64,000 nt of DNA from NCBI GenBank assembly GCA_944739405.2, contig OX123183.2:88860729-88924728 (forward strand), read 5' to 3'. The translations under genes were made by a program, and so were the position numbers. Below are positions 9,890 through 20,640 of the stretch, piece after piece. This DNA comes from Euclidia mi. Its lineage: Eukaryota; Arthropoda; Insecta; Lepidoptera; Erebidae. The notes under the pieces were generated by a model, which saw only the letters and a list, made by a program, of their open reading frames with translations, did no database searches and had not been told where the DNA came from. Positions within the stretch are counted from its first letter, which is position 1; each line of letters opens with the position of its first letter.

Positions 9890-11447
9890 AAAATAAAAAT
9901 AAATTATTATTATCACCTTTATTTTACATTTCTCTCATAAAATATTAACACATTTTTAAATATATGATATATAAAAAAATACATTTTAAAATATAATAAT
10001 ATCCTATGGAAACCCACCAGTATCAGGAACAGGCTCCAAGCTACTGGTGGTTAGGGCTCGAGAGAAAGAAACCTCCTCACTATGCGTGCCGCGTCCAGCA
10101 GAACTGCCTTCTGTATCAGGCCCCTGACCCAAGGTTCCAACGCGAGCCTCCTAAGATGTTCGGTGAGGCTCTTGGCAATTAAACCGTTCACTGTAACGAT
10201 TATCGGCACAATAATTGCTGAATCAACATCCCACATGTCAACAATCTCGTGAGCCAAGTCCAGATATTTTATCTGCTTGTCCTTCTCAGCCTTCACGAGA
10301 TTGCCATCATGAGGGATGGCAACATCAACAATTATTGCGCGGCGCTCTGATCGATCTATCAACACAATATCAGGTTTGTTGGCAACAACAGTCCTGTCTG
10401 TGATGATAGATCGATCCCAGTACAACGAGATATGACCATTATCCAGGACAGGCCCCGCCACATACCTGTAGTACGGCACCTCACGATCTACAAGCCTGTA
10501 TTTCAGAGCAAGTTGCTGGTGAATGACCCTGGCTACTTGTTTATGCCTGTGCAAGTACTCACTGTTAGCAAGACGAGAATAACCGGAAATGATATGCCTG
10601 AGGGATTCACCAGGCTGGTGACACGCACGGCAAATATCAGTAGTGCCATCCCTCAGGATATATTTCCGGTAGTTATTCGTCTTGATCACTTCGTCAGCAA
10701 TTGCACAGACAAACCCTTCGGTTTCCCCAAAGAGGTCGCCGAAGCGTAGCCAGTACACCGAGGCTAATAAGTCTACTTCCGGCCCATGTAGAGCCCGGTA
10801 GAACCTGCCATGAAGCTCCTTGCTCTGCCAAACAAGCTTGCGATCGTCAGTGCTAAGCACTACAGGTCTGCGCCAGTTGTCCTTCGATAAACTGAGCGGG
10901 GTTAATCCGGCGTCCACTGCGACAACGTCGCGATGCATATCCATGTTCGCGTTGAGAAAATATTCTCTGAGGTTGCATACTTCGCGGTTGTGTAGAGATT
11001 TGACATTTAAAAAGCCACGACCTCCACACTTCCGCGGAATATACAACCTCATTACGGACGAGCGTGGATGATGCATCCGGTATGTTGTCAGCATTGTACG
11101 CACCTTTCTGTCCAGGGCGTCTAACTCAGTCTGAGTCCACTTGAGTATGCCAAAGGAGTACATCAGAACCGGCATGACCCAACCGTTGCAAGCTCGAACC
11201 TTATTGCCACCTGACAGAAGACTTTTCAGCACTTTTGTCAGGCGGCCAGAGAAACGTTCTTGCAACGATTTCTTCATGTCTGTCTCGTTAATGCATAAGG
11301 CCTGTGACATACTTAAGTATTTATAGGTATTGGTTCGCAGAAGTGATCTTAGGTTAATGGAATCTGAGAGTTGTATCCCTTCAGATTCCACCATCCTTCC
11401 TTGTTTCACATGTATCACTGCACATTTATCCACACCAAATTCCATTT
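9890..11447 (-). mobile_element. 5'-truncated LINE with restriction-like endonuclease (R2/R4/NeSL type)
   Basis: Minus-strand LINE consisting of the C-terminal coding part (10051-11445) and a 3' untranslated region running to an ATT-rich tail at about 9890-9915. It begins abruptly at about 11447, directly against the ATT-rich tail of a second copy (11455-11597), so two copies lie head to tail. Confidence 0.85.
10051..11445 (-). pseudogene. C-terminal part of LINE polyprotein: RT thumb, zinc knuckle, restriction-like endonuclease
   Basis: A 464-codon uninterrupted frame. Residues 1-60 include FGVDKCAVIHVK and a YKYL segment of the reverse transcriptase thumb region. Residues about 60-150 hold the conserved VMPVLMYSFGILKW and PRKCGGRGF blocks. 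A zinc-knuckle region follows (C272, C275, H284) whose last expected cysteine position reads tyrosine (Y289). The restriction-like endonuclease shows the PD at 358-359 and an aspartate at 374 in VDVAIP, followed by KYLDLA. This architecture belongs to LINEs that cut targets with a C-terminal PD-D/E-XK nuclease. The palm with its catalytic aspartates lies upstream and is missing. The long open frame suggests a fairly recent insertion. Confidence 0.85.
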
Positions 11448-11454
11448 TGATAGA

Positions 11455-11597
11455 ATTATTATTATTATTCCTCTTTATTTAATTTCATTCTCATTAATCT
11501 TATTTTATATAATTAAATCACTTTACAAAAGAAATATTTAACCATATAAAACAGGACCACGGAGACCCACCGGCATCGGGCACATTATTATTATTGT
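11455..11597 (-). mobile_element. 3' end of a second RLE-LINE copy
   Basis: The minus-strand sequence GTGCCCGATGCCGGTGGGTCT parallels the 3' UTR of the copy at 9890-11447 (which has ACCCACCAGTATCAGGAAC on the plus strand near 10012). It ends in ATT repeats at 11455-11470, immediately followed by the truncated start of the first copy. Confidence 0.7.
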
Positions 11598-12366
11598 TAT
11601 TGCCGTGGGAGCACCGGGACACTTTGAGCAGCGTCTGTGTCATTACTGTCTAATTTCCACAGTTCAAGCGCCTCTGATACGCAGTACGCAGGAAGTAAAT
11701 ATCTGCACCGCCCTGAACCGCTGAGCGACGCTTCTACCGACCGAACAAATGATTAAGATTGCATTGAATGGAGTCGTCGCCTCACTAGTTTTGAACTCTT
11801 CAAAAATAAGTCAAACAATATTACAAATTGGTTTCTACTATTTTTAAACCACCATTACGATCCTATTTAAATTACTTCAAACTGCAGGGAGACGATAAAG
11901 AAAGTAAATTTTCTGGAACGTAATCAATGTACTATACACCTCATATTTTTAACACAAAAGCATGTTAAACCTTATATAATTACTCCTTACGTGAAAGTAG
12001 TACTCATTATCTTTGACCCAAGGTTTCTTAATTAAGTTGTTAGGTGCAAATAAAAAAAAAAAATAGAAACAACCGCTGAAAGCAAAGGAAACTAACGGTG
12101 CACATTTTTTTTCTAATATTCGTACTTTCTGCTGTAATTAGTGGTCGTAGGTTACAGGATATTATAGACGGCTAGCATTACAGGAAAACCAAACTCTCTG
12201 TTCGCTGCCTTGTGTACCTATTTTCTAAGCGATTTCATAAAAGCAAAGTTTATTTTAATTAGAAAGAAAATTGCACAAGAAAATAAGGAAATTATCTGTT
12301 AATGGGTAACGTCTGAAAGTTAATATCGTAAATTATCTAAATGATGCTTTTTAAGCATTTCGCTAA
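11598..12366. other. Unassigned DNA
   Basis: No gene or known repeat recognised; AT-rich with an A tract at about 12052-12063. Confidence 0.5.
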
Positions 12367-13690
12367 TAGACTCACGCCTGTTTCCCGGAGGGTTAGGCAA
12401 AAACTACGGAACGCCATTTGCAACGATCCTGACATATCTCTCTTGCTTCATTCACTCTTATCAAATTTCTCATGCATGCTCTTCGGTTAAGGGTACTTCT
12501 AACCTGTCCTTTTTTTAGGATGTCTCCAATCTGGTCAGAGAACGTCCGCCCAGGTCTTCCCCTTCCTCCTGTCCCATTCACGCTTGCCTTATAAAACTTC
12601 TTGGTCAGTCTTTCGTCATCCATCCTGTCCATGTGTCCAAACCATCTTAGCATTCTTTTGTCAATGGTTGTCACTACATGTTCTTTTACCCTATAACACT
12701 CTTTTATCACACAATTCTTTACTCTGTCGTTCAAAGACACTCAGTGCTCTCATTTCTACAGCATTTATTCTAATTTCATGTCTATTCTGCCATACCCAAC
12801 TTTCACTACCATACATAAGTGTAGGTACTAATACCCCTCTATGCACAGCCAAACGTACCTTTATGGACACGTTTTGACTGTTCATAAAAGCCTTCATTCT
12901 TACCATTCCTAGTAAACAGCGTACCTTAATTTACAAAATCATTCACTTGCTCCACTCGTTGTCCATCGACCATAACATTACAAGCCGTAACACGTACCTC
13001 CTTTTTAAAAACCATAACGTTTGTCTTGCTCACATTCACTTTCATTCCTTTCCTCCCTAAAGCACCATGCATGATTGTTACTATGTCCTGCAACTCCTCC
13101 GTTGAAGACGCCTTGCAAACAACTGTCCATGAAGACGTCGAACTGCCACGGCGACGCTACACATCCCTAAACCAGTCAGTGTACGACCCGTTTATCCTCA
13201 CATAAGCTCTAGAATCTTCATAAAGGGTTTCAGAGCTCGTATGAGGCTGCTGGTCATTCCATACATCGACAGTACCGACCACATTTCATTCCTCACCACT
13301 AAATCGTAAGTGTTTTCCAAATCCACGAATGCGCAATAGACCTTTTGACCTTTGGCCAAGAATTTCTCGGCTATGCACCGCAAGGAAAATACTTGATCCA
13401 ACCCATACCCTTTTGGAATCCCGCTTGTACATCCCATATTTTCTTCTCAGTTACTTCCATAACTCTTTCAATCAGTACCTTAGCAAACAATTTGCCAACA
13501 ATTCTGAGAAGGCTAATGCCTCAATAGTTCTTGCAGTCTTGTTGCGAGCCTTATCCTTATAAAGAGGCACAACTACAGCTGGGGTTCACTTGGCTCAGTC
13601 GTCAGGTACTCGGCCGGTGCTCCAGCACAAGTTAAATAAGCGCTGCAGCTGACCAACTATGATGCCCCGTCCAGCCTTCAGCATTTCAAC
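12367..13690 (-). mobile_element. LINE-A, broken copy (largest of three)
   Basis: Minus-strand fragments of one reverse transcriptase in several frames. From about 13690 comes an EMLKAG segment and PLYKDKA. 13437-13198 gives DQVFSLRCIAEKFLAKGQKV and CAFVDLE (palm, first catalytic aspartate). About 13060-12910 gives SKTNVMVFKKE. 12906-12691 gives a YGSESW block. 12740-12393 gives the RWFGHMDRM block and the C-terminal RRACMRNL and CQDRCKWRS. The section that should hold YADD, around 13050-13190, is collapsed, and I see no YADD. The 3' end reads TGCCTAACCCTCCGGGAAAC then AGGCGTGAGTCTATT. Further copies at 43437-43792 and 62616-62772. Confidence 0.85.
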
Positions 13691-13719
13691 TGTAATCATA
13701 TAATATAATATAATATTCT

Positions 13720-13900
13720 ACCACATTCACACAACACCATCTAGTCCCAAACTAAGCAGAGCTTGTACTATGGGTACTAGACAATGGATAAACATACATT
13801 TATACTTTTTTTTTGTAAATACATACATATTATACATAGAAACACCCAGACCAAGACAAACATCCATGTTCACGCACACAAATGTTTTATCATATCCTGC
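13720..13900 (-). mobile_element. 3' part of a lepidopteran SINE
   Basis: The plus strand reads CACCATCTAGTCCCAAACTA then GCAGAGCTTGTACTATGGGT, a signature I know from many moth and butterfly genomes, followed by AAATACATACATATT and ACAAACATCCATGTTC. The element runs on the minus strand. A second copy of this end is at 56700-56830. Confidence 0.7.
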
Positions 13901-14226
13901 AGTCTTCCATTATATCATACTTCCAGCGCCTTCACAATCTCATCCACGCCAATATCGCTTTCATCATTGCTATTATTACCATTCTTTTCGGATCTGTAAA
14001 TCAGCCTCTTAAATCACAATTTCTGTCTGTCCGTCTGTTTGCAGTAAGGTTCTAATCATTGTATTTGCGTATTATCGTGGCTGCGTACAAGACTTTTGTC
14101 TCGAGCCTTGTGTCCGCTTTCTAGTCTTACCAGATTTAACTGAATATTAGCTTTCACAGTCCTGGGCTATCTGACCGCCGCGCGGCGCAACACAAGAGAA
14201 AGCGATGTCCGTGCCCTGGAAGATGG
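13901..14226. other. Unassigned DNA
   Basis: No gene recognised. GCCGCCGCGCGGCGC near 14175 is a short GC palindrome. Confidence 0.4.
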
Positions 14227-14273
14227 TACCCTTAAATGTCTTAATACTGGCACAGTACAGTATTAGCACATTT
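14227..14273. repeat. Imperfect hairpin
   Basis: About 23-bp arms (CCCTTAAATGTCTTAATACTG against CAGTATTAGCACATTTAAGGG) with two mismatches and a loop of about 8 bases. Confidence 0.75.
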
Positions 14274-14317
14274 AAGGGCACTGCGTCCCCTATCAATTGT
14301 CAAAGATCCTCGTGACA

Positions 14318-14383
14318 GCCGGGACATTTAATGAATACAGATTTATATTTCTATATAAATCTGTATTCATTAAATGTCCCGGC
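14318..14383. repeat. Perfect 30-bp-arm hairpin
   Basis: GCCGGGACATTTAATGAATA and the next ten bases are exactly inverted after a 6-base loop (14348-14353). It lies beside TGACAGCCGGGAC, a motif of a common lepidopteran repeat, so the hairpin may be an inverted duplication of part of that repeat. Confidence 0.95.
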
Positions 14384-14679
14384 AGTTCGCGCAGTTCTTA
14401 AGGATTTCGTGTGCCGATTCCAATTGGAGACTGTCTCCAGTTTAGTTCGTAGTTGGCGCCGTTGGCGCCGCTGGCGTCGTTCTCCGTCTTTCTTGCTCTC
14501 GTAGTTAAGATACACAGGAGGAACGTTCGTCTCTCTTGCTGTCGTAGAGACAGCTGTCACAGCGCGACTGCCACGCCGCGAAGCGGCAATTTGGGTCACA
14601 GAAAGATTGTCTTCAGAGCGCCCATAAGAAATGCGCCTCTATGTAAATATCTGAGCTTTTTGGCACGGGCAAGCGACAA

Positions 14680-14790
14680 TTAACAATTTCATACGCACAC
14701 AGCTTCGAAAAGTCAGTGGTGCCTGCTGTAGGTTTAAACCTGAGATCCTCTGCATGGTAGTCTATTGGTTTCTCCACTATTCCTCCTTGC
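14680..14790 (+). repeat. Interspersed repeat R2 fragment
   Basis: ACGCACACAGCTTCGAAAAG then TCAGTGGTGC and a tRNA-like AGGTTTAAACCTGAGATC resemble the 3' portion of a common lepidopteran repeat (usually CACATAACTCCGAAAAGT followed by a GATTCGAACC-type box). Related pieces at 41630-41710, 42281-42440 and 52395-52510. Confidence 0.5.
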
Positions 14791-16230
14791 TACATTGCTA
14801 CTATTACTTTATTATAACAATTTCCATTACGACAAGTTTGAAAATAACCTGAAACAAATTAAAATTAAAATGTCCGTATAATCAGATGCATAAAATACCA
14901 CTTAATCCATTTATATTAATGCGAGTCCATTAAAATACGACGGAGCCACTTACATTTATGGGTGGTCGGCATCGGCAATAATTAATTACATCTGTCACAA
15001 CTGGCCAACACTTTAGCCATTATGACCGGTAAAAAATTACCGTGATGATTTCATGTCATACATTTTCATGGACCACTGTTAGCGTCGACATATTTTATAT
15101 TGTAATTTTGTGGGTGAGCCGATTATAATATCTGTAACATGTTCACTTAAGGTTATTTATTATAAAAATAATTCAGATACTTCATTTATTACTAGCAGTT
15201 GACATTTTATAATTAGGAATAAAATATGTTGGGCTAATCTGACTCAAAGAAGTTATGTCTGGAAATATACTATTTGGGTTCTTTTTTCATTAGTCTGTCA
15301 TCAGATCTTTAGCAGTGGCCACGCACTTGACGGCGCATCAGAATTGACCGACGTTTGAAAAATCGTCTGATTGCTTTACATATTAATATGAATTTGAAGT
15401 TTCGTTTGAAATTGCTATTAAATATAGGAGGTATTAAAGCACAAAAGGTAATTTTCCCTGTGTGTTTTTATGTTTCCTCATATCAAAAACATAGTTCAAA
15501 TAAACATAGCCACAGTTCCAGCTTAGTATGATTTATAGTATATCGTCTATGGTATGATTGCCTGCTTAATGCGTATTTTAAATAATTATCTGCATCTTCA
15601 AGCATGTTTTCATACATCTCTTAATGGGCACGATCCATCTACACAGACACGCGAGTTATCTCTCACAAGGTAAGGACATTATGAAGGTTACAGAGCACGA
15701 CAGCGCTATCTCAAATAAATTGAAGGCTCTGATAGCAAAAGACCTTTGATCGCGCATGATGCGATTCTAATATTACACTGGAACGGGATGCAGAAATCAT
15801 CTCATACCTACGAGTTATACTAGGTTATACTATAGTTATTCCGAGTTTTAACCTTCTAACTGGATTAGCTTTATCTTTGCATCCATTGTTTCTAATCATA
15901 TAGAAACGCCGGCGACACACTACAACGAAAATAATCCGTAGCACAGAGGCTTTTTTTAAGGCATGGCCCTCCTTATGTCGCTTTGTACTTTCACTAAATG
16001 ATTACAGTTTTCTTGTTTGCTCTTCATTGTTATCATAATCATAAATTGTCGTAGGCATAAGGATTATCAATATCAGGGGGATAATAGGGGTTGACAGTTT
16101 GGTTGAAAGTGCATTGTAGTAGTGTGTATTGTGCAGTATCAAATGATAACGCGGGTGACAGCTAGTACCTTATAATGGCGCACCTTCAAAGGAAACAGTA
16201 ACTAGTACAGAATCTCTCTAGCGTCCGTCT
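14791..16230. other. Unassigned AT-rich DNA
   Basis: I see no gene, RNA or recognisable repeat in this stretch. Confidence 0.5.
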
Positions 16231-16274
16231 ATTTTACCTCTGAGAAACCTTTGTAGGTTTCTCAGAGGTAAAAT
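16231..16274. repeat. Perfect hairpin
   Basis: 20-bp arms ATTTTACCTCTGAGAAACCT and complement around the loop TTGT. Confidence 0.95.
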
Positions 16275-16339
16275 AATACCCAGCCCGGTAGCGCCCCGCT
16301 TTGGTATGATAGAGTAGTTTCCAGGGTCAAAATAATTAC

Positions 16340-16600
16340 ATTTTATTTAGTCCGTATTTTAGATTATAAAAAAATATTGGACACGTATTTTTCTTTTTTC
16401 GATTAAATAAAAAGTAACAAAGATATAGGCCATTAAAGTTACGTGTGACGTCATCTAGTGCGAAAAATTGCAGCACGACGTGACGTTATACGTAACTTTA
16501 ATAAGCTATATCGTGGTCATTTTTTGTTTAATTTACAAATAAAAAAATACGTATCGCTTATTTTTGAATAATCTAAAGGACGGACTTATACATTTTTTTT
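16340..16600. mobile_element. Fold-back (MITE-like) element
   Basis: An imperfect palindrome of about 260 bp centred near 16472: outer arms TAGTCCGTATTTTAGATTAT and AATAATCTAAAGGACGGACT, inner arms TTAAAGTTACGTGTGACGTC and GACGTTATACGTAACTTTAA. Arms are about 75-80% alike with several indels. No coding capacity. Target duplication not identified. Confidence 0.75.
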
Positions 16601-17084
16601 CGTCAACTAGCCTATTTAGTACATAATTGGTGCATCACCAAATACCTACCTAACTTCGAACCTATAAAGCCGTAGAATAAATATATAGTAACTGTATGAA
16701 TAGGAAATCCAAATGAATCATTATTTCCCTAGGGTCTGTTATTCAAAAGTAATTCGGGTCAACCTTGTAAACACAATATAGTCAATTGAATGTCCAATTA
16801 GGTATGTTTTTTCTACTTACCTATTTCATTACCCTCGGTTATTTGAGACGGTTTGTATGTTTATATTATGTTTTTTGTCCCTACACGTCTTCTAAGCTTC
16901 TATCACAATTTGACCAGTAAGTCATCGTTATAAGCGGCAATTTTGTAAGCTGATGAAAAGCTGTATAAGCTCGCACTAAATTCTTATAGTTATATTGTCT
17001 TTTTAGAGTCATTCAAATTGCAATAATGACATAAATATACTTCAAATGTGCCGTGTTGTGTTTCAATTAAAATGTTTATCAGGT
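16601..17084. other. Unassigned DNA
   Basis: No gene recognised between the fold-back element and the GC-rich 5' region of LINE-B. Confidence 0.4.
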
Positions 17085-17529
17085 ACCTTTTGGGGGGGAA
17101 GTCAGGGTATGGTCTTGGTGGGAATAGCTGTTAGTGAGGACAGCATTACCTACAAAATGCCAAGAAACCACCTGCTGTGTTAATGGCGGAACACCTACTT
17201 AAAACAGAGCCCTCGCCAGTCCGAGTCACCCACGTCCCCGCCGTCCCTCCCGGGAACTGCTGCAACCGTGCAGACACGCGGCCGCCACCTCGAGGTGCAG
17301 CTGAGCTGAGGGTGCAGGGCGAAAGGCGAATCTTCTGCGCCTCAAAACAGAACCTACTCACTAGGGAGGAGACCCGAAATAAAACCAAGCATGCCTCCAG
17401 GCTCTAAAGTGACAGCCTCACCAGTGGGCTAGGGTATAGTGGGCTAATCCCTCGCTTACCCGAAACCATACGATTAAAGAAACTGAAACAGAGCAAAACC
17501 GGACCGATCATACTACGACGACCTTTGGC

Positions 17530-18195
17530 ATGAAAATACGGACTCGAATTGCTTGCTGGAACGTGCGAACGCTGAGCGAGGATAGCCGACTAGCCCAAGC
17601 AGAAGCAGAAATGCTAAGATATAAACTGCAAATACTCGGTCTCAGTGAAGTGCGCGGAAACGGATTCGGAGAACTGAGAACGTCCAGGAGTATTACACTG
17701 CTTTACTCCGGGAAGGAGAATAAAGAAGACGTTCTTGAAAACGGCGTTGGATTCCTTCTTTCTGGTGATGCGAAGAAGAGTCTTCTGGACTGGAAACCCA
17801 TCTCAGAGAGAATCATCACAGCCCAGTTTAACAGCAAGGCCCGCAAGATTACCGTCGTTCAGTGCTACGCACCCACAAACCTGGTATCAGAGGAAGACAA
17901 ATACGATTTCTATAGTGCACTCAACCTGACTATGAAGAACGTCCGCAGCCAGGATATAGTAATCGTCATGGGGGACCTGAATGCCAAGGTTGGCACAGAT
18001 AACAACGGTCGTAAAGACACATGGGCAGATACGGGCTGGGAGTACGCAACGAAAATGGGGAGCGATTCTTGGAGTTCTGCGAAGACAACGATCCCACCAT
18101 CGGAGGCACTCTATTTATCCTCGGAGATCACCATAAATACACCTGGACCTCACCCGATGGAGTCACTAAGAACCAAATCAACCATCTTGCCATAA
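17530..18195 (+). pseudogene. LINE-B endonuclease domain, first part
   Basis: Frame from ATG 17530. The APE-like endonuclease signature is visible: ACWNVRTL near residue 11 (Asn), LSEVRGNG near residue 40 (Glu), CYAPTN near 118, and VMGDLNAKVG near 150 (Asp and Asn). This nuclease would nick target DNA to prime reverse transcription. At about 18015 the resemblance moves to another frame, and the remaining codons to 18195 are out-of-frame. This start gives the usual short lead before WNVRTL. Confidence 0.85.
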
Positions 18196-19106
18196 GCTCC
18201 AAATGGCGCTCGTCGCTGCGCGATGTCCGCAACCGTCGTGGCGCCGATATCGATAGCGATCACACTCTAGTAGTGGCTAAGATACGGCTCAAAGTTGCTG
18301 TAGCTCGGACTACAAGTGCGACCAATAAGATGGGAAAACGATTTGAGGTCAACAAACTGCGGAACCCAGACGTAGGCGACGCCTTTAGGTTAGAGTTACG
18401 AAATCACTTCTCCGTTTTTGAAGCGGACTCTGCTTCTATCAACACGGAGTGGAATCGCATCAAAATGGCCTACGTAGAGACCTGCTCCGTCGTTCTTGGA
18501 CACAAATCACATACACGCGAAGACTGGATGTCACAGAGAACCTGGAACCTCATTGCAGAAAGACGCGAGCTCCACCTTCAACTTCTGGCAACCAGCGACG
18601 AGACAGTGCGCGAAAACTTCAGGTTGCAATACAGACAGATCCGCAGGAGCATCTACCGCAGTGCTCGGCACGACCGTCGAGTATGGGTGGATGGTATTGC
18701 GGATCACGCCCAACGCGCTGCCGACACCGGTAATCTCCGGGAAATGTACAAGGTAACGAATACATTGAGCGGAAATTGCATACAGAGGAAAAAGAAGCCC
18801 TTGAAGGACAAAAGAGGCCAGCCGATCGTGACGTCGGAGGGACAGCTCCAACGCTGGCGGGAGCTCTTTGAAGAAAACTTCTGCGTTCCGAACGATCCTG
18901 TCACTCTGACCACACCCAAAAGTCTGCAAACACGAAGCCTTGACATTGATGTTTCTCCACCTACTGAAGAGGAAGTAATAAAAGCCATCCGATCGCTCAA
19001 GAATGGCAATGCTCCTGGAATCGACCTCATCACGGCAGAGATGCTTAAAGCGGCCGTTCCTGCCGCCGCGAACGCGCTGATACCCCTATCGCGGAACATC
19101 TGGTAA
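18021..19106 (+). pseudogene. LINE-B endonuclease C-terminus, linker and RT start
   Basis: This frame carries the rest of the endonuclease: GERFLEFCEDND, the NQINHLAIS segment (the position usually aspartate in this motif reads asparagine), and the catalytic SDH in IDSDHTLV near residue 80. An arginine-rich linker follows (about residues 100-300), then the start of the reverse transcriptase with SLKNGNAPGIDLITAEMLK. A TAA at 19104-19106 stops the frame. A shift near 19140 moves the continuation (VPKKGDLSECGNW) into another frame. Confidence 0.8.
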
Positions 19107-19147
19107 ACCGAGGAGCTACCCGACGACTGGAATAAAGCCTCTTAATC

Positions 19148-19948
19148 ACTGTGCCTAAGAAAGGAGACCTTAGCGAATGCGGCAACTGGATAGGCATTAC
19201 CTTGCTCTCGATCCCGTATAAGGTGCTATGCAAAATTATCCTAGACAGGTTACCGGGGGCCGTTGAACCTCTTCTTCGCAAAGAGCAGGCTAGTTTCCGA
19301 CCCAACAGATCGTGCACGGACCAGATCAATACCTTGCACATCCTCGAACAGGCATCAGAATGGCAGAGGGAAATTTATTTGACCTTCGTGGACTTTGAAA
19401 AAGCCTTCGATACGCTGAGGTGGACTTGTATCTGGGACCAGCTACGTGAGCTTGGTGTCCCCGAGAAGATTACGAACCTGATTAAGGCTATCTACGGGAA
19501 GTACTCTTGTAGAGTGACTCACGACGGCCTCGTTTCGGAAAACATACGAGTTCACGCGGGTGTGCGCCAAGGGTGTCTTCTTTCACCTCTCCTCTTTTTG
19601 CATGACGCCATCGAGGACGACAAGGATGTCGTCCTCGATGGCGTCATGCTAAAAGCTACTCACAGAAAGCGCCGCGACATAGAGTGGGGACTGCCCAGCG
19701 TCTTGGAAGACCTGGACTATGCCGATGACCTATGTCTGCTGAATCACACACGCGTCGACATGCAAGCCAAACTGGACGACCTACGACGAGAAGCAATGGA
19801 GAGGAGACTGAAAATCAACACCAAGAAGACACAGGAAATGAGGTGCGGCGCAACAAGCTGTTTGCCCTTGCTCATAGGCACAGAGGTTGTGGAAAGGGTC
19901 CAGAAATTCATATATCTCGGCAGCGTAGTGTCAGAAAGCCAAGTTTAG
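19148..19948 (+). pseudogene. LINE-B reverse transcriptase palm
   Basis: VPKKGDLSECGNWIGITLLS, then KEQASFRPNRSCTDQI, FVDFEKAFDT (first catalytic aspartate), GVRQGCLLSPLLF and LDYADDLCLL (YADD, intact) follow the order of LINE reverse transcriptases, ending with FIYLGSVVS (thumb). Between SPLLF and LEDLDYADD a segment is replaced by a translated 48-bp palindrome (19601-19648) that keeps the frame. The stop at 19946-19948 precedes the missing C-terminal region. Confidence 0.85.
19601..19648. repeat. Perfect hairpin inside the LINE-B RT gene
   Basis: Arms of 21 bp, CATGACGCCATCGAGGACGA plus C, exactly inverted after the 6-base loop AAGGAT. It encodes an extra acidic stretch between two conserved RT blocks. 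Confidence 0.96.
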
Positions 19949-20045
19949 ACGCTCGAAGCTACTATCTAGAGCTCACATACAAGTTGCTTTTTTGCAAGCG
20001 TTTTCGACAACTGATGTCAATACCGCTCTCAAAGCTCTCGAACTA

Positions 20046-20216
20046 GCAGCAGAGGTAAGCCACCACAAGGTGGACCGACGATGTCGTTGAGATCGCAAGA
20101 AGCAGTTGGATGCTAGCGGCTCTAGATCGGTCGATGTGAAGAGCCTTTGGGAAAGCCTATACTCGTATTCAGCAATTAGCATTTTTCGGCTGAGATGATG
20201 CGCTTGATGATGATAG
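20046..20216 (+). mobile_element. 3' tail fragment of an RTE-like LINE (LINE-D family)
   Basis: AAGGTGGACCGACGATGTCG and AGATCGGTCGATGTG match, in order, the 3' end of the LINE at 60679-62315 (AAGGTGGACCGACGATCTCG, AGACCGGTCAGTGTG). It ends in the same TGATGATGATAG-type tail. Confidence 0.75.
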
Positions 20217-20559
20217 TAAATATTTTTAACCGGTCGCGGTGCTTGGACATATTTGTGTATGTTTTGTAGACTATATAAGTATACAGTCATGATGGCTTGA
20301 ATATTAAATAAAAAACTACCTCGAGACCAAATACCTTCCTGTTTTCTCTCGGATAACTTGGCTACATGTGTCGTATCACGGAAAGATTGACCAGTCTTTC
20401 ACAATGTCATATTATTATTTTCTAGTTCTTTTCTCCTTCTCATTCTCTTACCCCGTCCTCTAGAGGAAATACAAAGAAACGAGACCGTTATTATTATAGA
20501 GAAAAACAACGGACACAAAGTACATTAGGACTCGAAACAATAGCAGTATTTGTGGATTG

Positions 20560-20640
20560 CCTCGTGTTGGGATCGAACCCACAATATTCGACGCAATTCT
20601 AAACGTCAAAGTAATCGCTTAAACCACAACTAAAGTCAAA
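20560..20640 (-). repeat. tRNA-like SINE remnant
   Basis: On the minus strand GTGGTTTAAGCGATTAC (box A-like) lies about 35 bases before TGTGGGTTCGATCCCAAC (box B-like). No acceptor stem or clover-leaf, so not a functional tRNA. Confidence 0.45.

Larger units (their letters stand above)
17085..19950 (+). mobile_element. LINE-B: APE-type non-LTR retrotransposon, nearly full at its 5' end, 3' truncated
   Basis: A GC-rich 5' region (about 17085-17529) precedes an endonuclease frame (17530-18020), continues after a frameshift (18021-19106), and, after a stop and another frameshift, ends in a reverse transcriptase (about 19148-19948). The C-terminus and 3' UTR are missing: coding resemblance stops near 19948. 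It is followed after about 95 bases by the 3' tail of a different LINE (20046-20216). GC content is clearly higher than the flanks. Confidence 0.85.
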
